This document shows positions 16,992 to 25,872 of a DNA stretch of 64,000 nt, in pieces. How positions within the stretch are numbered: position 1 is the stretch's first letter; each line of letters begins with the position of its first letter. Below the pieces are notes generated by a model, which saw only the letters and a program-made list of their open reading frames with translations, did no database searches and was not told where the DNA came from. Source of the DNA: CAVZTA01 sp963778025 (lineage in GTDB: Bacteria; Chloroflexota; Limnocylindria; Limnocylindrales; CSP1-4); assembly GCA_963778025.1 (NCBI GenBank), contig CAVZTA010000017.1, positions 43,147-107,146 on the forward strand, written 5' to 3'. The translations under genes and the position numbers were made by a program.

Positions 16992-19182
16992 ATGGCACCC
17001 GACTGGGTACGCACCGCCACGGCCGCTCTTCACGACGCTCGGCCCGAACGTGCCCTGGACGCGGGCGTCGATCGACGCGCGCGTGGCTGCCGCGGCCGAC
17101 GACGGCTGCGACACGATCATGGCGTTCGTCCAGGACGAGGGCTACGCGCTCTGGCCGAGCCGGCATGCGCCAGTCGCCCCCCGGGCGCAGGGCGTCGACC
17201 TGGTCGCGGAATGGGTGACGAGCACGCACGAGGCCGGCCTCCGATTCGTCGCGCAGTGGATGGGCGTCCACGTGCAGACGGTCCAGGCGACGCGCCACCC
17301 GAGCTGGCTCCAACGCGACGCGAGCGGGACGGCGACCGCGGCGATGTGCCTGAACTCACCGTTCGGCGATGCGCTGGCCGGGCAGGTCCGCGAGGTCGTG
17401 GGGTCCTACCCGGTCGACGGCATCTACTTCGACGGGATCTATGCCCGCGCCGGAGGCTGTCGCTGTGACGGGTGTCTCGCGCGGTTCGAGGAGCTCACGG
17501 GACGCCGGCTCGAGCGTTCCGCTGACTTCACCGAGCGGGGCGGCCGCGCCGGCCAGCATTGGCTGGAGTTCGGTTCGGGTGGGGGCGTCGAGGAGGCCGA
17601 TGAGACGGCGTTCCGATTCGGGACCGTGACCGGCTACATGGCTCGGATCGCATCGATCGTCCGGCAGGCCAGGCCGGAGACCGCGATCATCCTCGACACG
17701 CATGGTCTCGGAGGGGCGTTCTGGCCGAACGCCCAGGACCCCGAAGCGTTGCGGCCGTTCGTCGATGCCTTCGCGTTCGAGTGCTACCCCGATCAGGTGC
17801 TCGAACCCCTCTGGCACGCGGCCTACGAGGCCGACCTGCTGGCGGCGGAGGGTCGCCGGCCCCTGTGGATGCTGCGATGGATCGCGCGCGATCCGGACGC
17901 GGACCTCGTCAGCGTCCCGCCGGCGACGGTGGATGCGCAGATCGCGAGCGCCCTGATCACCGAGGCACGCCCGACGATCGTGGAGATGAACCTCTATGCC
18001 GTCGACCGGTCGCTGGGGCCCACGGTCGCGCGCGGCATGGAGGCGGCACGTCGGCTCGACACGTGGCGAACGGATGCCGAGCGGCTCGGTTGGGCCGCGG
18101 TCCTCTCCTCGGCAGAGACCCGGCGGACGGCGACCGCGGCCGGACGCTCGAGGCGGGCGTTCGACCCGCTGGCCGGGGCGTGGCTCACGCTCTCCGAGGC
18201 CCACCTGCCGGTGGGATTCGTCACCGACCGAGCGCTACGATCGCCGGCGAACTCCCGGCGGGGACCGCGGTCGTCGTGGTGCCGGACGTCGCCACGCTGG
18301 GACCGGAGCTCACCGATGCGATCCTCCGGATGGTCGAGGACGATGGGCTCGGTCTCGTCGCGACGTATCGCACGGGCTCCGCGCGACAGCGACGGCCTGC
18401 TGGACCGGCTCGGGATCGAGCATGCGGGCATCGGACACCGCGCCGGACGGATCGGAACCGAGTCGATCGGCGGTCGAGAGCTCGTCAACTTCCTCTCGCT
18501 CGAAGGCGGGCACCCGATCACCGCCGGCCTCGCGGATCGACCGCTGTCGTACGCCGGCGGGTTCCTGCGGCTGACCGAGGTGGAAGGCTCGGTCCTCGGC
18601 GCGATCCACGACTCCGACTTCACCGCGATGGACGGCGAGCGATGGTTCGGTTGGTATCGAGGCGATCCCTCGTCGCCGGCCGGTGTCGCGATCGAACGCG
18701 GGCGAGGGCGAGTCGTGTACTGGTCGATGCCGCTCGAGACGATCTTCTTCCGCCAGGGTCGCCCCGAGATGGCGGCATTGCTCGCAGCATCGTGCCGGTG
18801 GGCGGCGCGCGAGGCCCCGACGGTCGAGGTCGACGCTCCCGTGACCGTCGGCGTGCGGTCGTGGCGCGGGCCGAACGGGACGGTCGTCGTCCTGGCCAAC
18901 CGCACCACCAACGATCTCTACGCCATCGGCACCGGCGTGGCCGTCGGAGCTGCCACCAGCTCCGGTGCCGGTGCCGGCAGCGGTGAGTCGACCCTGCGGT
19001 CGCAGCTGCCGCGCGAGATCATCCCGATCGCGGACGTCGTCGTCGAGTTGGCGTGGGAGGGTCCGGAGCCGCCGACCGTCGAGACGACGTCGGGCGTCCC
19101 CGCTCAGGTCACGGTCTCGGATGGTCGGGCGCGGGTCTCGCTCTCACGCCTCGGCGCCTACGAGGCGATCCTCATCAGCTAG
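16992..19182 (+). CDS. Large glycosidase-like protein, TIM barrel plus amidotransferase-like domain (three frame breaks)
   Basis: About 730 residues. The first half has elements of an alpha/beta-barrel glycosidase-like enzyme: VDGIYFDGIYARAGGCRCDGC and AFAFECYPDQVLEPLWHAAYEAD with acidic strand ends. A later domain of about 200 residues (GTAVVVVPDVATLGPELTDAILRMVEDDG, in part shown here only by position 18250-18390) resembles the Rossmann-like trimerisation domain of GH42-type beta-galactosidases, followed by a beta-rich C-terminus. Breaks near 17025, 18240 and 18385; the last two compensate. No signal peptide is visible, so it probably acts in the cytoplasm on imported glycoside. ATG 16992 has GGAGG upstream and follows the GntR stop by 14 bases. 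Exact family not recognised. Confidence 0.62.
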
Positions 19183-19199
19183 CCGGTCCTGCCGAGGGA

Positions 19200-19219
19200 C
19201 GGGGCCCAGTGTTGCCCCG
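19200..19219 (+). terminator. Hairpin after glycosidase-like gene
   Basis: CGGGGC at 19200-19205 pairs with GCCCCG at 19214-19219 around an 8-base loop, 18 bases after the stop. There is no T-run, as is common in GC-rich genomes, so termination is a guess. Confidence 0.35.
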
Positions 19220-19332
19220 GCGCCTTCGGATTCGGCGGGCCGATCGCAGAGGTGCGGTCTGGAGGAGTCGGCGATCGGTACTTTCGTGACCGCTCCCCTG
19301 ACCACGCTCCCACCACCTCACAGGAGATCCCG

Positions 19333-19698
19333 ATGCGCGGAACGATCCTCACGGCATCGCACTTCTACCTCACCGGCGCCATCTGGTTCGCCGTCTACGT
19401 CGGGGCGACGACGGGCTACGTCCGATTCATCGATCTGGCGCTCGGGGCTCTCGGTGTCGATGCGCTGCTGCAGAGCGTCGTCCTCATGGCCATGGGCGTG
19501 ACGACCGCCAGCGCCGCTGCCTGGCTCGCCTGGACGACGCGTTCGTCACGACTACCGCGCGCCGGTCAGCATGCATCGGTCTGCCCCCGCCCTCGACCTG
19601 GCCTGAGCTTCCTGGCGGTCGATCGACTCGCCTTGAGAGGCGATCCAGGGTTCCACCCGCTGCCGAACTGCGCGATCGCTGACGTTCCGTTTCGGTAG
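19333..19698 (+). CDS. Small membrane protein of unknown function
   Basis: 121 residues. Two hydrophobic segments are visible: FYLTGAIWFAVYVGATTGYV, and a second around VVLMAMGVTTASAAAWLAW. I do not recognise the family. CAGGAG lies about 7 bases before ATG 19333, supporting the start over an upstream ATG at 19252. The last 50 residues are Arg/Pro-rich and unlike a membrane protein, so the true C-terminus may be in another frame near 19550. It stands alone between the glycosidase-like gene and the delta-60 repeat gene. Confidence 0.5.
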   Translation: MRGTILTASHFYLTGAIWFAVYVGATTGYVRFIDLALGALGVDALLQSVVLMAMGVTTASAAAWLAWTTRSSRLPRAGQHASVCPRPRPGLSFLAVDRLALRGDPGFHPLPNCAIADVPFR

Positions 19699-19705
19699 CC
19701 TGACG

Positions 19706-19771
19706 CCCGAGCCGGTCGCCTGGGAGGCGAGGGCGCCTCGGGTGGCGGGGCCGTCTGTCGAAGGGCAGACG
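19706..19771 (+). ncRNA. Structured leader candidate upstream of the delta-60 repeat gene
   Basis: CCCGAG (19706-19711) pairs with CTCGGG (19737-19742) and encloses a second perfect hairpin, TCGCC (19716-19720) with GGCGA (19726-19730), loop TGGGA. A further hairpin CGTCTG (19752-19757) with CAGACG (19766-19771) follows, with an 8-base loop. TAGCCT just upstream could be a -10. The pairings are seen; a regulatory RNA role is inferred and I recognise no known riboswitch. Confidence 0.3.
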
Positions 19772-19789
19772 CGCGAATGGAGGGCCGGG

Positions 19790-21052
19790 ATGGACGTTCG
19801 ACGGCACGGCGCGCCACTGGACATCCACCGTTCGGGGATCGACGGCGGTCGCCATCCTGGTCGTCGCCGCGCTGGGCATCACGTCCGCCAGCGTCCTCGC
19901 CGCAGCCGGGGATCCCGACTCGTCCTTCAGCGATGACGGGGTCCGCCGCATCTCCTTCTCGACGATCGAGGAGTCCACGTCTGGCCTGGCCGTCGATGCT
20001 GCCGGCCGGATCATCGTGGCCGGCACGGACGCCTCGGACATGACGGTCGCTCGCCTGCGCTCCAACGGTCAGTTCGACTCGAGCTTCTCCGGCGATGGGC
20101 GCCAGAGGATCGACTTCGGCGACGACGACTTCGCCGCGGACGTCGCCCGGCAGGGTGACAAGCTCCTCCTCGCCGGCAGCAACGGCGATCGGGCCGCGCT
20201 CGCTCGGCTCACGAAGTCGGGCGCGCTTGACAGGAGCTTCTCCGGCAACGGCCGTCTCACGTTCGCGAGGCCGCGTTCTCGAGCACGTTCTTCGGGGCGG
20301 CCGCACCGACCTCGGACGGGGGCGTCGTGGCGGTCGGTTATGCATCGGTGGTGGACGGCCTCCTGTCGGTGCTCGTCGCCAAGTACACCGCGCGCGGACA
20401 GCTCGACCGGTCGTTCTCAGGCGACGGGTTTCGCGTGATCGAGCGAGCGGTCGAGATCGTCGCGGTCGACGTCCTGGTCCAGTCGGACGGCAAATTCCTC
20501 GTGCTCCTTTACGGCGAGCATCAGGACAACGGCGTGCTTCGTCTGAAGGCCGACGGCAGGACCGATCGGACGTACGGCGGCGGAGATGGGATCGCGGACC
20601 TGCCGGGCGATTGGCAGATACGCGGGCTCGCTCGAGACGGTACTCGTGTCGTCGTGGTCGCCGACGAGTTCGGCGCGATCCACGTCGTCCGCCTGAAGCA
20701 GAACGGCGCGCGATCGACCAGCTTTGGGGCGGGGACGGTCGGGCCGACGTGGACCACACGGACTTCGGCCCGGCGGATGCGTCAGACGTCGCGGTGCAGG
20801 ATGACTCGGCCGTCGTCATCTCCGCGTCGAACGGCGACCAGCTGGTCATCCGTCTCACGGCCAAGCGGCCAGCAAGACACGTCCTTCAACGGCGGGCTCG
20901 GCTTCGTCGAGGTCGGCGGCGACAACCAGGATTCGATGACGAACGTGCGGGTCGATGGACGAGGCCGGATCGTCGCTGCGGGGCGGTTGGGCCTGGGGAA
21001 CCCCGACATCGATCCGGTGGACCAGGTCGTCTATCGGTTCCTGTCCGGGTAG
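19790..21052 (+). CDS. Secreted delta-60 repeat protein (several frameshifts)
   Basis: About 420 residues once frames are joined. After a hydrophobic leader (VAILVVAALGITSASVLAAA in one frame) come repeats of the type GDPDSSFSDDGVR, NGQFDSSFSGDG, SGALDRSFSGNGRL, RGQLDRSFSGDGF and SGQQDTSFNGGLGF, each about 50-60 residues apart. This is the delta-60 repeat, predicted to build a beta-propeller-like extracellular structure. Frame breaks near 19800-19850, 20275, 20735 and 20865. The start is uncertain because no ATG or GTG lies in frame with the signal peptide. Likely surface or secreted; function unknown. Convergent with the DUF4397-like gene, 26 bases apart. Confidence 0.7.
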
Positions 21053-21078
21053 GCCAGGTTCGGAGGTCGATGGAGCGC

Positions 21079-21781
21079 CTAGTCGATGACCTGGCGCACG
21101 AACGTGATGATCCGTGCGTTCTTGCGCGTCGTCCCGACGGCGTACCACTCCTGCCGGAGCGCGATCGGGTCCGGACTCCCGAAATGGGAGGTGACCGCCG
21201 CCAGGGGCACCTTGGAATCCGGCCGGGTCACCGCGACCGAGACGATCGTGTCGGCGTCCGTCAGATCCGTGAACTGGTCGCCCTTGACCCAGACCGGATC
21301 GGCTGACGGAGACAGGATCTCGTTGACGCCACCGATCTTGAAGGTGAGCGGGCCAAGGTCGGCCGCGTGACGGAAGGCCATGAAGACCTCCGCTGTCACC
21401 GATGGCCCGATAGTGGCCCAGGTTGTCGTCGTCGAACACGAGCACCTTCTGCTGGCTCCTTCGGGTCCCGACGATCGTGAGGTCGTCATCGGTGGCCAGG
21501 GTCACGCTCCTCTGGGCGAGCTGACTCCCGGTGCACTCCCCGGCCGCGGCGGACAGGAAGCGGATGACACGATTCCCGGCCGGCAGGTTGCGCTCGAACC
21601 ATTTGCCGTACTTCAGGCGCGAGCGCACCTCGTTGGTGCCGATGCAGACATCGACGGTCTTCCCCGGTATCCCCTGGACGAAGGCGGCATGCGGCGGCGC
21701 TGCCGAGACCGCTGCGCCCACGGACAGGCTGGCCGCTGCAGCGACCGTGACGACGATGGCGAGGCGGAGCGGAGTGCGCAT
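21079..21781 (-). CDS. Secreted DUF4397-like protein (one frameshift)
   Basis: About 234 residues. A clear Sec signal peptide (hydrophobic run ending SVGAAVSAAPPHAA) precedes a domain with AFVQGIPGKTVDVCIGTNEV and, in a second frame, VFMAFRHAADLGPL and FTDLTDADTIVSVAVTRP, resembling DUF4397 (Ig-like fold). The break is near 21395. The two cysteines (VCIG and GECTG) could form an extracellular disulphide. Its 5' neighbour is the sigma factor on the same strand, 103 bases away. Function unknown. Confidence 0.65.
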
Positions 21782-21883
21782 GTCGACCTCCCGTTGCGGC
21801 GACCGACTGAGCTTCGGGTCGCCACGAGCCCCCGCTTCATCCTACGGACGCGGGCAAGCCTTTGGAAGTCTGGAACGGCTCGG

Positions 21884-22721
21884 TCAGCCGCGGCTGACGG
21901 GCGTCCGCCCGGCGGCTCCCTCGATCTGGATCGCCGCGAGGCCGCTGACCGTTCGCACGCGGCTCGCCGGCCCGAACTGCTCGGGGTACGTGACCGCATC
22001 GCGCGCGAGCCGATCGGCCACCTCCGGTGCCACGTTCGGGATCGACGGCATCTGGCCCACGATGACCGCCGTGACGAGCCATCCGAGGTGATCGGCGGGC
22101 AACGCGACGAGGCCGGGATCCGACAGTGCGCTGCGGAGGTGGGCGAGCGTGTTCTTGAGCACCCGCTCGACGCCCTCGGAGTCGGTCATCAGCAGCTTGG
22201 CGGCTTCCGCTCGACTCAGCTCGAGCGAGGTAGCGAGCCGCGATCGCCAACCGCTCCTCGGTCGTGAGCAGACCGAAGCCTGCGCGCAGCTCGTCGCGGA
22301 CGTCGGGATGGAGCGCCGCGGCCTGGGCCCAGCCGAGGACCGGCGACGCTGACAGGCGCCGACCGGGCGGCAGGACCAGCGCTCGCGCCTCGTCCTCGTC
22401 GGGCCGGTCGACGAAGCGGCGCTGTGCGCGGGCCACCATGGCCACGATCGAGAGGAGCCAGGGTCGCACGGCTGTGCCGGCCGGGAGCTCCGGCAGGGCT
22501 CGGTACGCGCGCATGAAGGTGGTCCGCGTCGCCTCGGTCGCGGACGTCGCGTCCCCGGTCAGCATGAAGACGACCCGGAACACGACCTCCTGGTCGCGGC
22601 GAACGATGTGGTCCCAGGCGCGAACGTCACCGAGGCGTGCGTGCTCGAAGATCGCGTCGTCGTCGGTCTGGCTCGGTTGCGACACCGTCGACTTCGCCGT
22701 GGCGGACTTCCTGTCAGGCAT
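21884..22721 (-). CDS. RNA polymerase sigma-70 family factor, ECF-like (one frameshift)
   Basis: About 279 residues. Residues 20-100 form sigma region 2: EHARLGDVRAWDHIVRRDQE and TFMRAYRALPEL. A second part with LTTEERLAIAARYLARAESS fits region 4, though the helix-turn-helix is weak and meets the frame break near 22210. The C-terminal about 90 residues (HLRSALSDPGLVALPADHLG) are not part of a typical ECF factor. No anti-sigma gene is adjacent. I chose ATG 22721 because SATAKS and region 2 follow it; a longer reading is Arg-rich and unlikely. Confidence 0.6.
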
Positions 22722-22898
22722 CCGTACTGTCTCCCTCTGGGACCAACGTACCAGACCCGGTGCGTGAGCACCCGTCCCCGTCGAGATGCTGTTGACGGCG
22801 CGCATCGTAGCCCGGCGACGAAGCCCGAGCCGCGTCCGCATGCTTCGCCCGATCAGCGGCATCGTGCGAGGGGCGCGGACGATGAGGGGCCGGGGCAC

Positions 22899-22915
22899 CT
22901 TCGAGCGACTCGAAG
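22899..22915. promoter_or_regulatory. Perfect inverted repeat upstream of the 77-residue gene
   Basis: CTTCGAG, 3-base spacer, CTCGAAG. It lies 71 bases before ATG 22986 and on the other side faces the sigma-factor gene. Could be an operator or a short hairpin in the leader. No known site recognised. Confidence 0.35.
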
Positions 22916-22985
22916 ATGTGACGTTCGGCACTGGTGTCGGAGACGCGGTGGCGCTATCGTCGGTGCCTGAAGGGGAGGAGACCTC

Positions 22986-23219
22986 ATGTCACCGAGGGGG
23001 ACGAGGGAATTCGGCGACGCCTCGGATTCACCGCTCGAGCGACGGGCTCTCGCGTTGTGGCCGCGGCTCGATCGGAGGGCCCTTCGCCGGTGCGGCGGCG
23101 ACCCGCGGCGGATCGCCCAATTCGTCTCGCGCCGGACGTCGCTGTCCATCGAGATGATCATCGGCATGCTCTCGACGCCGCTGGTCTCGGGCCAGGAGAT
23201 CGAGAGCTGGTTCGGCTGA
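22986..23219 (+). CDS. Small hypothetical protein (77 residues)
   Basis: No recognised family. The sequence is basic in the middle (RRALALWPRLDRRALRRC) with a more ordinary C-terminus, SIEMIIGMLSTPLVSGQEIE. GGGGAGGAGA lies directly upstream of ATG 22986, a strong ribosome binding site that makes it likely to be real. It ends 20 bases before the sugar-binding protein, whose own Shine-Dalgarno AGGAGGAG lies in that gap, so they may be cotranscribed. Repeated RRxxGGDPRRIAQFV wording suggests a helical DNA- or RNA-binding peptide, but this is a guess. Confidence 0.55.
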   Translation: MSPRGTREFGDASDSPLERRALALWPRLDRRALRRCGGDPRRIAQFVSRRTSLSIEMIIGMLSTPLVSGQEIESWFG

Positions 23220-23239
23220 GTCGAGCAGGAGGAGAAGCC

Positions 23240-24589
23240 ATGCGGTCCTTCCATTCGCGTGCCGCGCGAGCGGCCGTCGCGCTCGCGATCAGCTCGCTGG
23301 CGCTGACCGCGGGAGCCATCGCCCCTGCGGCCGTCGCCGCTCAGGACGGCAGCGGCCCTGACTGCCCGAACATGCCGACCGACCCGATCACGCTCACGTA
23401 CTGGGATGCCGCGAACCTCTACCTCTCCGATGAGTACGTCGCGACGCTCGACGCGGAGTTCATCGAGAAGTACCCCAACGTCAAGCTCGAGCGCGTCGCC
23501 AAGGCCTTCAACGACATCATCGCCACCGAGCGGCTCCAGGCGTCGGGCCCGAACCCTCCGGACATCCTCATGTCCAACGGCGGCTACGCCCTGCTCGGGC
23601 CCCTCGTCGCGGCCGGCCTGCTGACACCGCTCGACGACTACGCGGAGACCTTCGGATGGGTCGACCGGTTCGGCGAGTCGGTGCTGAGCCAGCAGCGCTT
23701 CTCCGATGACGGCAAGACCTACGGCACCGGCAGCCTCTGGATGCTGTCGCCGGCGGCCACGTTCGTCGGCCTCTACGTGAACAAGGACGTCCTCGACCAG
23801 CTCGGCCTCGAGGTCCCGACCACGTTCGACGAGTTCGAGGCATCGCTGCAGGCCGCCAAGGACGCGGGTCTGACGCCGATCTCGGCCGGCGTGCAGGAAG
23901 GCTGGCCGGCGATCCACATGTTCACGAGCTTCCAGAACGTCACCGTGCCGACCGAGCAGCTGCTGGACATCGTGTTCCACACGAACCCGGCCAGCTTCGA
24001 CACGCCGGAGAACGTCGAGGCCGCGACGATCGCCCAGCGCTTCGGGAGCGACGGCTTCTACAGCGATGGCTACCTCGGCAAGACCGCGCAGACCGCCATC
24101 GACGACTTCAACGCGGGCCAGGCGCTGTACTTCCTCCAGGGCACGTACTTCTCGGCGGCGATCGTCGCAGGCCCTCGGCGACAAGGTGCGAGATGGCGCT
24201 CGTGCCGGGCAACGCCGGACGGACCGTTCTCCGTGACCGGCGGTCCCGGCCTCGGCTGGGGGATCTCGTCGAAGTCGGCGAATCCCGACGCCGCGGCGTG
24301 CTACATCGACTGGCGGACGGGTCCTCGAGCATCGGAGCTGTTCGTGGCCGAGGGCGGTCTGCCGGCGATGCCGTACGACTACCAGGGCGACAGCGCGTTC
24401 ACGAAGTCCGTGTTCGACGCCTGGGCCGATGCGGTCGAGCGCGACGCGGTCGTGCCATACATCGACTTCGCCGCGACCAACCTCATCGACATCCTGACCG
24501 CGCGCTCCCAGGAGCTCGTCGCGGGCCAGATCACCCCCGAGCAGTTCGCCGCGGACGTCCAGGCCCAGTACGAGCAGTTCCAGCCCTAG
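23240..24589 (+). CDS. Extracellular solute-binding protein family 1, sugar ABC transporter
   Basis: 449 residues. A Sec signal peptide ends near APAAVAAQDG. The mature part is a MalE/UgpB-like periplasmic binding protein: PITLTYWDAANLYLSDEY, FIEKYPNVKLERV, LYVNKDVLDQLGLEVPTTFD and GPGLGWGISSKSANPDA. Between about 24170 and 24215 a short stretch is Arg-rich while an alternative frame reads MALVPGN, so two compensating base errors lie there. ATG 23240 has AGGAGGAG upstream. Unusually, no MalF/MalG-type permease genes follow; a terminator-like hairpin lies 35 bases after the stop. It must use permeases encoded elsewhere, or the operon is incomplete. Confidence 0.88.
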   Translation: MRSFHSRAARAAVALAISSLALTAGAIAPAAVAAQDGSGPDCPNMPTDPITLTYWDAANLYLSDEYVATLDAEFIEKYPNVKLERVAKAFNDIIATERLQASGPNPPDILMSNGGYALLGPLVAAGLLTPLDDYAETFGWVDRFGESVLSQQRFSDDGKTYGTGSLWMLSPAATFVGLYVNKDVLDQLGLEVPTTFDEFEASLQAAKDAGLTPISAGVQEGWPAIHMFTSFQNVTVPTEQLLDIVFHTNPASFDTPENVEAATIAQRFGSDGFYSDGYLGKTAQTAIDDFNAGQALYFLQGTYFSAAIVAGPRRQGARWRSCRATPDGPFSVTGGPGLGWGISSKSANPDAAACYIDWRTGPRASELFVAEGGLPAMPYDYQGDSAFTKSVFDAWADAVERDAVVPYIDFAATNLIDILTARSQELVAGQITPEQFAADVQAQYEQFQP

Positions 24590-24623
24590 ACCTGGCCCAG
24601 CCTGGCTCGGCGCCCGGCCTCGA

Positions 24624-24645
24624 CCGGCGTCCGCAGGGACGCCGG
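24624..24645 (+). terminator. Strong hairpin after the sugar-binding protein gene
   Basis: CCGGCGTCC (24624-24632) pairs perfectly with GGACGCCGG (24637-24645), loop GCAG. It begins 35 bases after the stop. No T-run follows, but the 9-bp GC stem fits a terminator or 3'-end stabiliser. Confidence 0.55.
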
Positions 24646-24768
24646 CCAGTTCGGGCGCCTCGTCGCGCCGCGCTGACTCGGCGCATCGCATGTTCGTGCG
24701 GCGTTCGCGTGCCCGTTTTGGACGGTGCTAAGTGACGAAGGAAGGTCGATGATCCCACGGCGACGGCG

Positions 24769-25872
24769 ATGACACCGACGGGCACGGCCCGCTCGACGAT
24801 GCGGGCGGCGGTCCTCGAGGCTCCACGGCGGATGGTCGTGCGCGACCTGCCGTTGCCCGAGCCAGAGCCGGGCTGGGTGCGGGTGCGGACGATGGCGTCG
24901 GGCATCTGCGGGAGCGACCTCCACATCTACACGGGCAACCATCCCTGGCTCGCGCCCGGGAGCCCGATGGCGGAGCACGTCCTCGGCAACGTCTACGGGC
25001 ACGAGGTCGCGGGCGTCGTCGATGCGCTCGGCGAAGGGCGTCACGTCGCGCGCGGTCGGCGATCGCGTGGCGGTCGACGCCATCGTGCCGTGCCGCCAGT
25101 GCGAGTTCTGTCGCTCCGGCCAGTACCAGGTCTGTCCGAACCTCGGCCACTACGGCTTCCAGTACTCGGGTGGCTTCGCCGAGTACCTGCTTGTCCCCGC
25201 GGAGAACGCCATCCTGCTGCCCGACGACCTCACGTTCGAGGACGGGGCGTTGCTCGACGTGCTCGTCGTCGGGATCCACGCGGTCGGACGCGCGGGCGTG
25301 AGCCTCGCCGATCACACGCTCGTCATCGGTTCGGGCCCGATCGGTCTCGCGGCAGCGTCGGCGGCGGTGCGCGCCGGGGCGCGAAGCGTGACGGTCACCG
25401 CACGGCATGACCTGCACCGGCGCCTCGCGCTCGAGGCTGGCGTCGGGCACGTCGCGGAGACGGACGAGGACCTCGAACGACTGCGCGACGAGGTCACCCG
25501 GGACTCGGCTGGGACGCCGTCATCGAGGCCGTCGGCTACAAGGCGGACGCGATGACGACGGCGCTCGGAGCGGTGCGTCGACAGGGTCGGATCGTGTTCA
25601 CCGGCGTGTACGAGCGACCGGTCGAGCTCGACTTCGGGATGCTCCTCATGAAGGAGGCCAGCATCATCGCCTCCCATGCGTTCGGTCGATGGGGCATCAC
25701 GGCCGAGATGGACCTCGCGGTCGAGCTCATGCGCCAGGGGGTGTTCCGCGCCGCGACCCACGTGACCGACCGCTACCCGATCGAGGCGATCTCCGAGGCG
25801 TTCCAGCAGAAGCTCGACCATCCGGATCGCGCGTTCAAGGTCCAGATCGTCTTCCCCGAAGGCGGCGCGTGA
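24769..25872 (+). CDS. Zinc-dependent medium-chain dehydrogenase, sorbitol/threonine type (two frameshifts)
   Basis: About 367 residues. SGICGSDLHIYTG gives the catalytic-zinc Cys, YGHEVAGV the His/Glu, and VPCRQCEFCRSGQYQVC the four structural-zinc cysteines. VIGSGPIGLAAASAA is the NAD(P)-binding Rossmann motif. The C-terminal part continues in the frame starting near 25550 (GAVRRQGRIVFTGVYERP). Breaks near 25030 and 25510. Probably oxidises a sugar alcohol or amino-sugar derivative. A good Shine-Dalgarno (AAGGAAGG) sits before an ATG at 24749 that runs into a stop after seven codons, so the true start may be there with one wrong base. Overlaps nagA by GTGA. Confidence 0.85.
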
